A DNA stretch of 64,000 nt from Kitagawia praeruptora (lineage: Eukaryota; Streptophyta; Magnoliopsida; Apiales; Apiaceae), in assembly GCA_037693485.1 (NCBI GenBank), contig CM075351.1, forward strand, positions 98,412,001 through 98,476,000. The letters run 5' to 3'. This document shows, in pieces, positions 22,602-32,783 of this stretch. Made by a program: the position numbers and the translations under genes. A model generated the notes under the pieces. The model had not been told where the DNA came from. It searched no databases and saw only the letters and a program-made list of their open reading frames with translations. Position 1 is the stretch's first letter. The number at the start of each line of letters is the position of its first letter.

Positions 22602-24839
22602 TCACTGATTATTAGTTTTAAGGATCCAGACTTGCTTGGATCCTTTGGCTTTCTTAATTCTGTTAGCTTTTGCAACGGAATTTTCATTAGCAGAGTTTAA
22701 GCTAACTTTTTCAGAGTTTACATTTGCAGAGTTTACTTTAACCCATTTCAAATTTGGCTTGGGTTCATAGTAATTATAGTAAATAGCATGATAATATCTG
22801 CAAGTGTAAATAGAATGCCAAGTACTTCCACAGTGTTTGCATAAAGTCTGTGGTCTAGTTCTCACATAATCACTCTTTACTGCAGTTTTAGAGGGCAAAG
22901 AATTAATGTTCTTATTCTTACTGCAGAAACTAGCAAGATGATTAGTGCTACCACAATTAAAGCATGTTTTTCTAGGAGCTAATGAAGCAAGCATTGGCTT
23001 AATTCCTGATGTGATGCCTACTTTTCCATTTTTGTTTTTCTTAGGCAATCTCTGTTTGTTGACAGATTTTATCTCCTTAAGCTTATGCTTGAGTTGTTTA
23101 TCTATCATTAAACCAATGTTAGCCTCTTTAACAAAAGTTTTAGCATATGACTCTCTAACAGCCTTTTTCTGTGCTTCAGTCTTAGGTCCACCTGTTCCCA
23201 TGACATTACCCTCAGATGAACAATGTGGTCTAACCTTTACCTGATTTTCAAATCTAAGTTCATCTCCTACAGAGTAACCTAGACCTACTGTGTCTGACTG
23301 AAACACTTCTTGAGTGTCTTTACCAGAGTGTGTCCAAGTTTTAATGATGTGTTTAGTATCCTCCAATTCAGATTCTAGTTGCTTATACTTACCTAGCAAC
23401 TCCTGTTCTATAAACACTGCATCATCTCTCTCTTTTTGAATTTTATTCATGTTCTCTAGCTGTTCCTCAACAAATTTATTTCTTTCTTTGAGTTGAGAGC
23501 ACTCAGACTTTATCCTCTCATTTTCTAAAGTCTGATCCCTATAACTGATATGTAATGCCTTAAGATAAATTCTCAATTCAGTTATATTATCAGTGTTATA
23601 AGCATAGGTAGTTGGAGGTACCTTGAGATCATCATTTTCAGTCTGAGTAGTAGCCATGAGAGCATAGTTGACTTCCTCATCTGAATCTGAAGTGTCTGCC
23701 CAATCTCTGCCTTTGGTGTAGAGTGCCTTTTCAGTTTTACCCTTCTTGCACTCAGGAGCATAGTGACCCATCTCCTTACACTTGTAGCATTGAATTTCAG
23801 ACTTATCTTTCTTACCAGATTTGAAGTCCTTTCCCTCAGCTTTCTTGAAATTCCTCTTGTCAGACTTTGAGTAGTCCTTGGAGAATCTCTTTCCCTTCTT
23901 GAAGTTCTTGTATCCCATCTTCTTGAAGGTCTTTACCATCAAAGCAGCCATTTGCATCATCTCTTCATCATCTTCAGAATCAGATGATCCATCAGTGTTT
24001 GAGTCAACATCAGTGTTTGATGACTCATTCTCTGAATGTATGACTAAGGCTTTTCCTTTTGCCTTTCTCCTTGATGCCTCCTTCTTTGATGGTTTCTCCT
24101 CAACCTTAAGTGCAACAGACTTTGACTTTCTACTTGATCTTTTATTTCTCTGCTCCAATTCCAATTCATGGGTTTTGAGCAGTCCATAAATTTCATCAAT
24201 CTCTGTTTCACCAAGTTCATAATTATCTCTTATAGTGGTTGTTTTCACATCCCACTTTTCAGGTAGAGAAAGAAGAAACTTGAGATTTGAGTCTTCTAAA
24301 TCATACTCTTTGTTAACCAATGACAAATCATTGAGCAGTTTACAGAATCTGTCAAATGTTTCTGTCATGGTTTCATCAGACTTTGCCTCAAAGTGCTCAT
24401 ACTCCTGAGTGAGTATATTTTTTCTGTTTTTCTTGATTGCAGGAGTTCCTTGACACCTAACCTCAAGTGCATCCCATATTTCCTTTGCAGTGGTGCAGTT
24501 AATCACTTTATTAGACATAACATTGTCTAATGCACTGTGAAGTAAATGTCTTACTTTTGCATCCTTTGCAATAGATGAAAGATCCTCAACAGTTAGATCT
24601 TTCTTTTCCTTTGGAATGACCTTTGATTCCTCACCAGCAGCAGCAGCAGATAATTTTGTTGGTTTGTGAGGACCTTCATAAATTCTATCAAGGTATTCTG
24701 GATCTGTAGCCTCCAGAAACATGGTCATTTTCACCTTCCAAATTGCATACTCTGATGGCCTAAGTATAGGAACCCTTATTGTCTCATACCTACTAACAGT
24801 AGTAGGGGCTTTCTCAGATGGTGGAGGTATCTCTGCCAT
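22602..24839 (-). CDS. Element C Gag, Sirevirus type
   Basis: 745 residues, starting about 50 bp downstream of the PBS. The N-terminus ETIRVPILRPSEYAIWKVKM is the usual start of Copia Gag. A helical Gag core (UBN2-type, about 100-235) includes EIWDALEVRCQG and LKTHELEL. A basic Lys-rich segment (300-350) leads into a zinc knuckle CYKCKEMGHYAPEC (351-364), then a coiled coil (about 435-500). Two further CCHC-like knuckles, CFNCGSTNHLASFC (626-639) and CKHCGSTWHSIYTC (667-680), sit near the C-terminus. Three knuckles in a long Gag are also seen in element B. It should form the particle shell and bind RNA. Confidence 0.94.
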   Translation of the reverse strand: MAEIPPPSEKAPTTVSRYETIRVPILRPSEYAIWKVKMTMFLEATDPEYLDRIYEGPHKPTKLSAAAAGEESKVIPKEKKDLTVEDLSSIAKDAKVRHLLHSALDNVMSNKVINCTTAKEIWDALEVRCQGTPAIKKNRKNILTQEYEHFEAKSDETMTETFDRFCKLLNDLSLVNKEYDLEDSNLKFLLSLPEKWDVKTTTIRDNYELGETEIDEIYGLLKTHELELEQRNKRSSRKSKSVALKVEEKPSKKEASRRKAKGKALVIHSENESSNTDVDSNTDGSSDSEDDEEMMQMAALMVKTFKKMGYKNFKKGKRFSKDYSKSDKRNFKKAEGKDFKSGKKDKSEIQCYKCKEMGHYAPECKKGKTEKALYTKGRDWADTSDSDEEVNYALMATTQTENDDLKVPPTTYAYNTDNITELRIYLKALHISYRDQTLENERIKSECSQLKERNKFVEEQLENMNKIQKERDDAVFIEQELLGKYKQLESELEDTKHIIKTWTHSGKDTQEVFQSDTVGLGYSVGDELRFENQVKVRPHCSSEGNVMGTGGPKTEAQKKAVRESYAKTFVKEANIGLMIDKQLKHKLKEIKSVNKQRLPKKNKNGKVGITSGIKPMLASLAPRKTCFNCGSTNHLASFCSKNKNINSLPSKTAVKSDYVRTRPQTLCKHCGSTWHSIYTCRYYHAIYYNYYEPKPNLKWVKVNSANVNSEKVSLNSANENSVAKANRIKKAKGSKQVWILKTNNQ

Positions 24840-24888
24840 TGATTACTCTTGTGTTTGGATCTTTAACTGTAATAAAGTAACAGATTAT

Positions 24889-24900
24889 GCTCTGATACCA
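24889..24900 (-). other. Element C primer-binding site (initiator Met tRNA)
   Basis: The plus strand GCTCTGATACCA is, in sense, TGGTATCAGAGC, complementary to the 3' end of plant initiator-Met tRNA. It is two bases inside the 5' LTR. Confidence 0.95.
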
Positions 24901-24902
24901 CT

Positions 24903-25417
24903 TGTTAGGTCGAATACACAATAAGTAATCAAATACTGTATGAGTAACTTAACAAGAACACACTGTTTAACAATTAAAAACTGTTTGGAATTAATAATTC
25001 CTCTCTCAGTGATGTAAATATCACAGAGAGCTGCTTAGGTTACAATCAACGAATTTTTCAATGTTCGATTACCCTTCTAGGGTTAACCTAACTGTATTTA
25101 TAGAACATACAGCTTCGTACAATCAGTAACTGATTCTCCTAAAATCAAGCTATACAATTGATATCAATCACGATTGCTTCAGTCTTCCAAGTCAACTCAA
25201 TCTCTTTGACAGCTTTCCAATCTTCAAAGATATTGCTTCCATATTCATCTTGAAATAATCTACAAACACTGTTGACTCTTCAGACAATACCGCTACAGAG
25301 TTTAACAACCTCTATTGCGCTTCCAGTCAGTGTTTAACTAAACTCTGACTGCTTCCAGCTAAACTCTATTTTCTGACTTTAGCTTCCAAACACTGTTTTC
25401 ATCAATCATTTCTAACA
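24903..25417 (-). repeat. Element C 5' LTR
   Basis: 515 bp, with four substitutions against 12889-13403 and no indels. It is followed by the TSD AATTG at 25418-25422. Confidence 0.95.
25095..25102 (-). promoter_or_regulatory. Probable TATA box of element C 5' LTR
   Basis: In sense the sequence is TGTTCTATAAATAC. Element B LTRs carry TGTTCTATAAGG at the equivalent place (27550-27555 region; about 52537 in the plus-strand solo LTR). The shared context between two families with otherwise different LTRs supports a core-promoter role. Confidence 0.6.
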
Positions 25418-27202
25418 AATTGGATTTTCAGTTTTTCTCAAAATGTGAGGCACTTTCTCATGAACAGCTGTGTCCTCTTCGATGACAGCATAGCCTTTCC
25501 TTTGTTTGAGAGAGTCATAGTCAAGTCCAATAGCTGCTTTAGGTTTAGCTTCAATTTTCTCACAGTAGGATTGCACTAAACCAGATGATTTCTTGAAAGT
25601 TTTAAGTTTGAATTCATTCTCAGCTAATTCATCCCTAAGAGCCTTCTCTACTTGACTAGCACATAGAACCTTGTTCTCCAAATATTCAACTTCTTTCTTA
25701 AGGTTTTCTACTTGCATAGCAGTTAGCTCAAGTTCCTCATTCTTTTTGGTTAATACTTCATTTCTAGTAGACAGTTTAGCAATCTCCTCATTAGCAGCAG
25801 TCATACTAGTATGAATATTAAACATTTCAACAGATAATTGTTCAATCATGGATTTGTATTCAGAAACAGACATGTCTATAGTAGTGAGAGATGGTACCTG
25901 AGAATCAGATGAAGATGAGTCATCCTTGGAGTTGGCCATCAAGGCATAATTGCAGAATTCTTGTTCCTCTTCATCACTCTCAGAATCATCCCAACACTTC
26001 CCTTCAGCTATGTAGGCCTTACCATGTGTCTGCTTTTTCAGAAGGGCCTCATACTTAGCTTCTAGCTCAAGATAATCTCTATCCTTCTTTTTAGGCTTCT
26101 TGCATTCACTGGCAAAATGCCCTAGGTCATTGCATCTATAACACCTTACAGATGACCTATCCACATAACCGGTTTTGAACTTATTTCTGTTTGGTTTCAC
26201 AGGTGCCTTGTTCTTGTTGGCTGAATGGTTTTGAGTTTTGGGTTTGAAGGGTTGATTTCTTTTAAATCTGATGTTTGGAAATTTTCTGGCCATGAAAGCA
26301 TATGAAGTATTTTCCATCCCATCAAGTTCTTCCAGAGTGTAAAACTCCTCTTCTTCTTCCTCCTTTTCCTCAACAGGTTCACTCACCCCAGCTTCAGTTT
26401 CTTCATCATCTGCCACCTCCTCTATCCTTAGTTGGCTTGTAGATGCTTCTAGGTCCAGGATGGATTTGTTGACAATCAAGGCACATGATGTGTTTATCAT
26501 CCTACCTTGGTTTGCTTGGATAGCCCTCTTCTGAAGCAACTCAAGTTCATGAGTCTTTAGGACTCCATAGAGTACATCATAGGTGACTTTGTTCAAATCT
26601 CTCTCTCTTAGGGAAATGACTCTTTGCTCCAGATGATTTGGTGAAGACAACAGAAATTTCATATTTAACTCCTTGGTGCTGTAAACCTTTCCATTCATCT
26701 GCAACTCAGTAACTAGCTTGTGAAACCTTTCAAACATCTCAGTGATGCTTTCCTTGGGCTGTGCCATGAAAGCTTCATACTGTGTGACCAGTATCTGTTT
26801 CCTGTTTTCTTTAACCTCATCAGTCCCTTCACACAACACCTCAATGTGATCCCACATCTCTTTAGCAGACGTGCATGATGCAATGTTTGCAAACATTGAC
26901 ATATCCATGGAATCAATGATGAGCAACATGAGGTGGCTGTCAAGAGCAACCTTCTCCCTTTCTGACTCTGTCCACTTTGATGGATCCTTGGCCTCATAAG
27001 CTCTAGGGATTGTTATGGTTCCAACAGTCTTCTCTGGTATCTCTTGTTGTGGAACAAAAGGACCATTCTTGAGAATCTCAGGATACAAGGGATGAGAGGC
27101 TTTGATGAACAACATCATCTTTATCTTCCAGAGGTTGAAGTTTTCTTTATCAAACTTAGGGACCTTCACCGTTCCTGTAGTCTTTGGTGTATTCGAACTC
27201 AT
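25418..27202 (-). pseudogene. Element B gag, 5' fragment (interrupted by element C)
   Basis: The start is ATG 27202-27200 (MSSNTPKTT...), about 35 bp after the PBS. The longer ORF reaching 27397 would begin inside the LTR and across the PBS, so it is rejected as the start. The region contains the Gag core (EMWDHIEVLCEG, LKTHELEL), an acidic stretch EEKEEEEEE, zinc knuckle CYRCNDLGHFASEC (about 354-367) and a coiled coil. The frame is broken at the element C TSD and continues at 12888. Confidence 0.92.
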
Positions 27203-27234
27203 GATCGTTTCTCTGTTTTTGAATAAACAACCCT

Positions 27235-27245
27235 CTCTGATACCA
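27235..27245 (-). other. Element B primer-binding site (initiator Met tRNA)
   Basis: Plus-strand CTCTGATACCA, sense TGGTATCAGAG, two bases from the 5' LTR. Confidence 0.93.
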
Positions 27246-27247
27246 CT

Positions 27248-28539
27248 TGTTGAGTATTGAACACGGTAAAAGAATACAGAGGGGGGGGGTGAATGGATTC
27301 TTGAACTTTTCTTGGATTGAGTCTGTGTAGCAGATAAGTGCCTGTGTGTGCAGAAATTAAGGTGCGGATAAATAAACAACACAAGACACAATATCACTTT
27401 AATCTAATGTATATTAGATAAAGGTTGCTACAATCTGTGAATACAAATGGTAGTATTCTCAGCTTCGTTTTTCTCAGAGAGATATAGCTTACAGTGTATG
27501 AAAAACTTGACTCACAAAAGTTACTAAGTTATGAAGTGAGGCTGTGTCCTTATAGAACATGGATACAGCCTGCTTACTACAAATAAGGTAGCTAAAACAC
27601 ATTACTTTCTAGTCTGTCTATCCTTTTTGAGTAAGTGTCCAAACGGTTACAGATTTGACTTTGCAAAGCCTGTTTAGATCCACTTCTTTAGCTCCTTGTC
27701 TCTTCTATATCTCTCCAAGCTTCCTTGTAGGCTTTCCAGAGCACGTTACAGGTTGTGGTCCATAAAGTGCATTGGCTTGTTGCAGGTTTCTGACTTGTAC
27801 AATTTCATCAGTATTTTGTCTCAAAGAATGTATTCGAGAAGTGACTAAGTAAGTGATTCGAGAACTAGAATTGACTTGATCGATAACTCTGAGTTCTCGA
27901 ATACTGTTATAGTGACATATCGAACCACTTCTCGAATAGCTCTTTTCCATCAGGATTCCTTGAGTTGTCGAATAGAGCATTTGACTTATCGAATCCTCGA
28001 GTTGTCGAATAGCTTTCTGATTCTTTGAGATATCGAATGGAACTTTGACTTGTTGACTCTTTGAGAACTCGAATACCATCTTGACTTGTTGACTTCTTGA
28101 GTTCTCGAATAGAGTAGTAGACATATCGAATCCCTGAGATATCGAATGAGATATCGAACAGTGTATTCAGAGATATCGAATAGTGTCTTGAGATATCGAA
28201 TCTCTGACTTCTCGAATGCTGGACTTCTCGAATAGACAAATATACTTCTCGAATTGGTACTTAGGCAAATTCTTCATTTCTTCAAATCCCAACTGTGATT
28301 ATTTGGCAGTCTTTAACTCCTTGCTTGAGGCATGAACCATGGAACTTCTTTCAAGCATTATTCTAGACTCTATTTGTACAGTTACACAACTAGGATTTGA
28401 TGCCTATTACAAGTACAATACAAACAGAAACTCTACAACTAGAGGTTCCCTCAGTTAAGAGGTCATGTAAGTAATGCAAAGCATTACAAACAATTAGGCT
28501 TGTTATTAGATGTATACAGGCATGCCTCTGTAACTAACA
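27248..28539 (-). repeat. Element B 5' LTR
   Basis: 1292 bp, with three differences from 2749-4040 (one in the G run, TTCTCGAA versus TTCTCAAA, and one T/G). It ends AACA and is followed by the TSD CATTC at 28540-28544. In sense the U3 region comes first, then the TATA-like TTCTATAAGG at about 27550. Confidence 0.95.
27833..28253 (-). promoter_or_regulatory. Cluster of heat-shock-element-like dyads and W-box cores in U3 of element B 5' LTR
   Basis: Eight TTCnnGAA dyads (27833, 27857, 27894, 27929, 28102, 28209, 28225 and 28246) lie within 421 bp. They are interspersed with TTCGATATC, TTCGACAA and TTCGATAA variants and several TTGAC(T) W-box cores. TTCnnGAA is the inverted half-site pair bound by heat-shock factors. 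In sense, the cluster lies about 280-700 bp upstream of the TATA-like box. Function is inferred. Confidence 0.5.
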
Positions 28540-28544
28540 CATTC

Positions 28545-28686
28545 GGCCGATATGGATTGGATACACTTTAACACCACTGCCCCTGATCAGGCAATAAGCA
28601 ATGGGACCCTCTATAATCTTCCGGTATGTCACCATACCGGTGTTATAGTTCGGTTTTCTTAAAACACCATCATTCCCCACGATCAG
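28545..28686 (-). repeat. Element A 5' LTR, second segment, ending at element D
   Basis: 142 bp that continue the A LTR after element B and match 45674-45815 of the solo LTR without a difference. At 28686 (CCACGATCAG) it meets the start of element D. The remaining about 3.0 kb of this LTR is not found elsewhere in the window. Confidence 0.9.
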
Positions 28687-31600
28687 TGTGACAGCCCCAA
28701 ATCCGGGGTCATGAATTTGGGCCATCACGGACCAACTTCCATTCATAATCAATATCTCTTGTTGTTTTTTTTTATAACAATTAATACATATGCAATTGAC
28801 CCCACAGTAATACACACACACACCAGTCATATGCTCAGAGAACAACATTCACCATAATAAAAGTTTAGAGTTAAACAGTTATTACAAACCCAGAATCATA
28901 CTTAAGTACATTGTTGAGTGATGCTTCTACAAGAAGCATTTCAACAACCAATTTATTACAATCTTACACACTTACACACTTAATATACATAAAACCACTA
29001 CACCCCTTGCGCTGGTCATCTACCTCGGGGATTGATGCTAACGAGCTCTCAGAAGGTCGCCTTTCCCTTACCCTCTTGCGGGGCGTTCTGCGTAGTATTG
29101 GCATACCTAGCTGTATATAGATAAGTAGCAAGAGTGAGCTATAATAGCTCAGCAAGATATTATTATAAACTAGAATTTAAAAAAAAAATATAACCAAGTA
29201 TACATGTATATACATATGTAAACGGAAATCAATTATAAACTTTAAGAAAGAATAAAACTCTTATTTAATAATACATCATCCACTTACTATTATAAGAAAG
29301 AAATCTAGAATAATACGGTATCAGTTTCTCTTCTTAAATAATATAACAATCAACATAATCTTTCAGTGTAATATTTCAAGATAACATGAATATTTACTTA
29401 AATCTCTTACTATCATCTTCTCAGTTCCTTATTATGTAACAATTTTTATAAATTAATATAAAATCAGTTTCTCTTCATCTATAACAATAATTCCATCTTT
29501 CATATCATTTTCCCTTTTCAGTATACCAATCTGACTTTATCATTTATTCTTCATTCAATTATTATGGGGGTTTTCACTGTTGCCGAATACGTGAGGCTCG
29601 ATGATCAGTCGCCCTCCGTATCCGTCCCTTTTTACTACCGGTAGACGGAGGTAGGTCTGCCACCATCCCCCAGGAGGAAGGTCTACCACTACATCCTCCT
29701 TCGGCAACTCTTGGGCCGAAATGAAATATTAAGTGCTGGACTGTGCAACTTCCACACGGCCTCTTACGCTTATTAAGTGCTGGACTGTGCAACTTCCACA
29801 CGGCCTCTTACGCTTATTAAGTGCTGGACTGTGCAACTTCCACACGGCCTCTTACGCTTACTGTTGTAAATTCCCCTTTTTATAAGATCATTATTCAATT
29901 TATCAGCACCATTTCACATTTCCATTCTCGTATATCACTTTCATTCTCGCACATTATTTCTATAAAATATATGTATATAACATACACTAAAAAGAATGTT
30001 TATAATATAGCATTATAAACCTTATAACCCTAGATAACAACTGATACCATTCTCTTTCATATCTCTTTTACCCTAGAGCATATTCGCGTCATTCATAATC
30101 ATATCCACATTCATAATCCATATTCAAAAATCTTAGTAAACAGGGAATATATCCCTACTCATCTCATCATATAAGATTCATATATTATCCGCCAAAACCA
30201 TTTCCTTTGTACATAAACAGTATATCAAAATAAGGATAAAAGAAATCTTGTTCCCTTTAATCCATATCCATACTCATATCTCCCTTTAATTTCCAAAATC
30301 AGGAAAACAAATTCTTAACAATATAGCAATAATAGAATCACATATATATTCCATAAAATCATTTTTCTTTGCAGATAAATAATTTTTCAAAATAGGGATA
30401 GAAGAAATCTTGCCTTGGTTTCTGTATCCTGATAGTATGGCTGGTCCCTCCTCCGGAATTTCTATAAACACAAAAGGACCGTCATTAGAATACTACATCT
30501 CTTACTCACTACCTTCTCGTATAACAAAACCCCTTTACACTTCAACATATGTTTAACGTATCATTATTACCCCAAAGGTTCAAGGACTTAACCATTTACA
30601 AACTCAATCGAAGTTTCAGTGGTTTTTCACCATCTCCCTTAACGACCATACTTAACTGTAAAAATCCCCATAAATTATAGATTTCGACTTTTACTACAAG
30701 GTCAACTGGTAATGTCTCTTTTACTACCCTACCATATTATCCCAAAGTTTCATAATTTTTAAAAATGTCTAAGTAGGTTGATCATAGCCTCAAAGTTGAT
30801 ACAATTACGGTTTCTCGGTTTTCAAACACCTTTCACTAAAACTGACTTTTCTCCTAAACCGTTCATCAGATTTTAACGCACCTTATATCAAAACGATCTA
30901 TGAACTAAGCTCTATCATCTCATGGTCCCTTGGTGTGCTGGACAGTAACTTACCGTGTGTGCACAGTTGCTAAAAACAGGGCAGATTTCGTTCTAACGAA
31001 AATCGGACATTATAACTGCTGTAATTTCATACTTTCCAAAATTTCACCACTCCAAAACCATTATCAAACACCATAATCATCACCTACACCATGTGGTCTT
31101 CATTACCAGCCATGGTTACAATTCCAAACACCTCCATATTCAACTTTAAATCACTTACAAACACTTATAACATCATAAACATAACCATTATACCCCTTAA
31201 TCACTAAACACCACAATATCCATCATAAATACAAAAGGGCAAGGGTTGTTATACCTCTTTGAAGCTTGAAGAACACTTAATAATCCTTAATAATCCTTGG
31301 GCACACCTTGAACAACCTTGAATTAGCTTGGATTAACTAAAGGAGCCATTAAAACAAAGTTAATACTAAGATTTTACTATTCATTTACTATTCATCATCA
31401 TCTTTAAGAATTTATTTACCTTGCCAAATGATGTTAGTTTGCTATGAAACTTTGTAGATGATCCTTCCTAACCTCCAAGAAGCTCCATGATTTTCCTCTT
31501 GATTTTATCTTGATGCTAGCTAGGATTTTTGTTTTTATTTTCTTCTTTTTTTCTCTTGAAGCCGAATGGAATGAAAGGAGGTGGAGGAGAGGTTTTTGTG

Positions 31601-32229
31601 TTTTGTTTTGATCTCATCTCATCTTAATCTTGCTAATTCTAGTGTCTTGTGGAAGCTTTAGAAGATATTTTGTGGTTAACACCTTGCAAAGTTACTAATT
31701 TACCCTTAAAAACAAGTTAATGACTAATGACACCACTTTGGTCATCCAATAAATCCCATTTTGATTTTCTACTTATAATGCTAATAATCTTGAATAACAT
31801 AATGTAGTATGTATCCTTGTTATATTACTAATCTTGGTTGCTTGGTTTCCATACTCGTCTAATTGTGGTTCATTTCGAGTAAATCTCATTATCTCAGTGG
31901 TTTTCGAAATCATTTACGAATCCAATTTCCATTGGTATTCTCTTAACTTAATAATCCCTTGGTTAAATCTAAATTCACTAATTCCTCAATATATAATTCT
32001 TATAATGTTTCCATGCTCCTTAATGTCCAATAGAAGCTTATTCGAAATCAAAATCCTCAAAAATCCATCGTCATTTCGAGTCACTTAATTTCAATGTACA
32101 ACACTAATATGGTTTCTGTTCATTCCTTTTCCGTTTCCATTATGGAGTACTTATATACCCTTTCTCTAAATCCTCGAAATTTACTATTCATGTGATCAAT
32201 GTAGCTTTGTTAAAGTTAGGGTTATTACA
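28687..32229 (-). repeat. Element D 3' LTR
   Basis: 3543 bp without a supported gene. It includes three tandem 44-bp units (AAGTGCTGGACTGTGCAACT and onward) at about 29728-29860, next to a GC-rich patch (29580-29720) that stands out from the AT-rich surroundings. The terminal ACA is followed by the PPT-type CCTTCCCCCC run. Confidence 0.92.
29728..29860. repeat. Three tandem 44-bp repeats in element D LTR
   Basis: The unit begins ATTAAGTGCTGGACTGTGCA and ends CGGCCTCTTACGCTT. The start positions (29728, 29772, 29816) give a period of 44. The same triplet occurs in the other LTR at about 35142-35274, with one substitution. Confidence 0.9.
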
Positions 32230-32783
32230 TCCTTCCCCCCTTAAAAGGATTCCGTCCCGGAATCACGTCAAAAATGTCCATAGATATCTTTTCATCTACA
32301 CTTTATAACTTCTACACCTCTTTCTCCATCCTTTTTCCTTCATAATATCTCTATCTTGTTTGCGCAAAAATACACCAACATAAACTTGCTTGTCATTCAT
32401 CAACATTCCTCTTTTAGTTATGGGTATCGGCCACCACATTGGCCTCTCCTGAATGGTAGTGTATCTCACTTATGGTTTATCCCTATGTTGATCTCTATCA
32501 TGACATAAAATATACATACTTCGCTCTTATTATATCTTGTATCTGTAAAATCTTCCAGAAATCCGGCTCGAATAAGATCCTTTGAAACAATTGTAAGAAA
32601 ATATTACCTATAATATATATTTCCTGTTCGTATATAAACAAGTCTGTGGTTTACCCTCAAAATACTATTGTTCTCCTTTTCATAGAATTCCTAAACCCCA
32701 ACAGATACTGATTTTCCTTATCTAGATTATCAACCTACCTATACCATTCATTGACTACATTGATTCCTAACCAAACATTTACA
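32230..32783 (-). other. Element D internal region, PPT side
   Basis: Non-coding. It starts with the CCTTCCCCCCTTAAAAGG tract (PPT in sense). The first 128 bp are duplicated, without a difference that I can see, at 44643-44770. No pol motif is recognisable. Confidence 0.75.

Larger units (their letters stand above)
12889..25417 (-). mobile_element. Element C: structurally complete Sirevirus-type Copia retrotransposon
   Basis: LTRs of 515 bp each (12889-13403, 24903-25417) differ at four positions by direct comparison (0.8 percent). The TSD AATTG is intact. PBS (24889-24900), gag, pol, third ORF and PPT are all present, and all three ORFs are open from start to stop. No frameshift or stop is visible in any key domain. 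Gag (745 aa) and Pol (1109 aa) are in different frames with about 10 bp between the Gag stop and the Pol ATG. It may be, or recently have been, autonomous. Confidence 0.95.
2749..28539 (-). mobile_element. Element B: Sirevirus-type Copia retrotransposon with third ORF, itself split by element C
   Basis: Two LTRs of 1292 bp each (2749-4040 and 27248-28539) start TGTT and end AACA and differ at three positions by my count. The insertion is flanked by the 5-bp TSD CATTC (2744-2748 and 28540-28544). In sense order: 5' LTR, iMet PBS, gag, pol (protease, integrase, RT, RNase H), a spacer rich in TTCGA words, a 1252-residue third ORF, PPT, 3' LTR. Gag with three CCHC-type motifs, pol in Copia order and a long ORF between pol and the 3' LTR point to the Sirevirus (Maximus) lineage. 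It is inactive: element C sits in gag, and RT has an in-frame stop. Confidence 0.95.

Noticed and set aside
25412..27397. A 661-codon gag ORF starting at 27397
   Set aside because: The first 65 codons lie in the LTR and across the PBS, and the last codons are element C LTR. The believable start is the ATG at 27202 and the fragment ends at the C insertion.
28911..30471. Several small ORFs present twice (also 34325-35884)
   Set aside because: They occur in both copies because they lie in the D LTRs. No domains; not genes.
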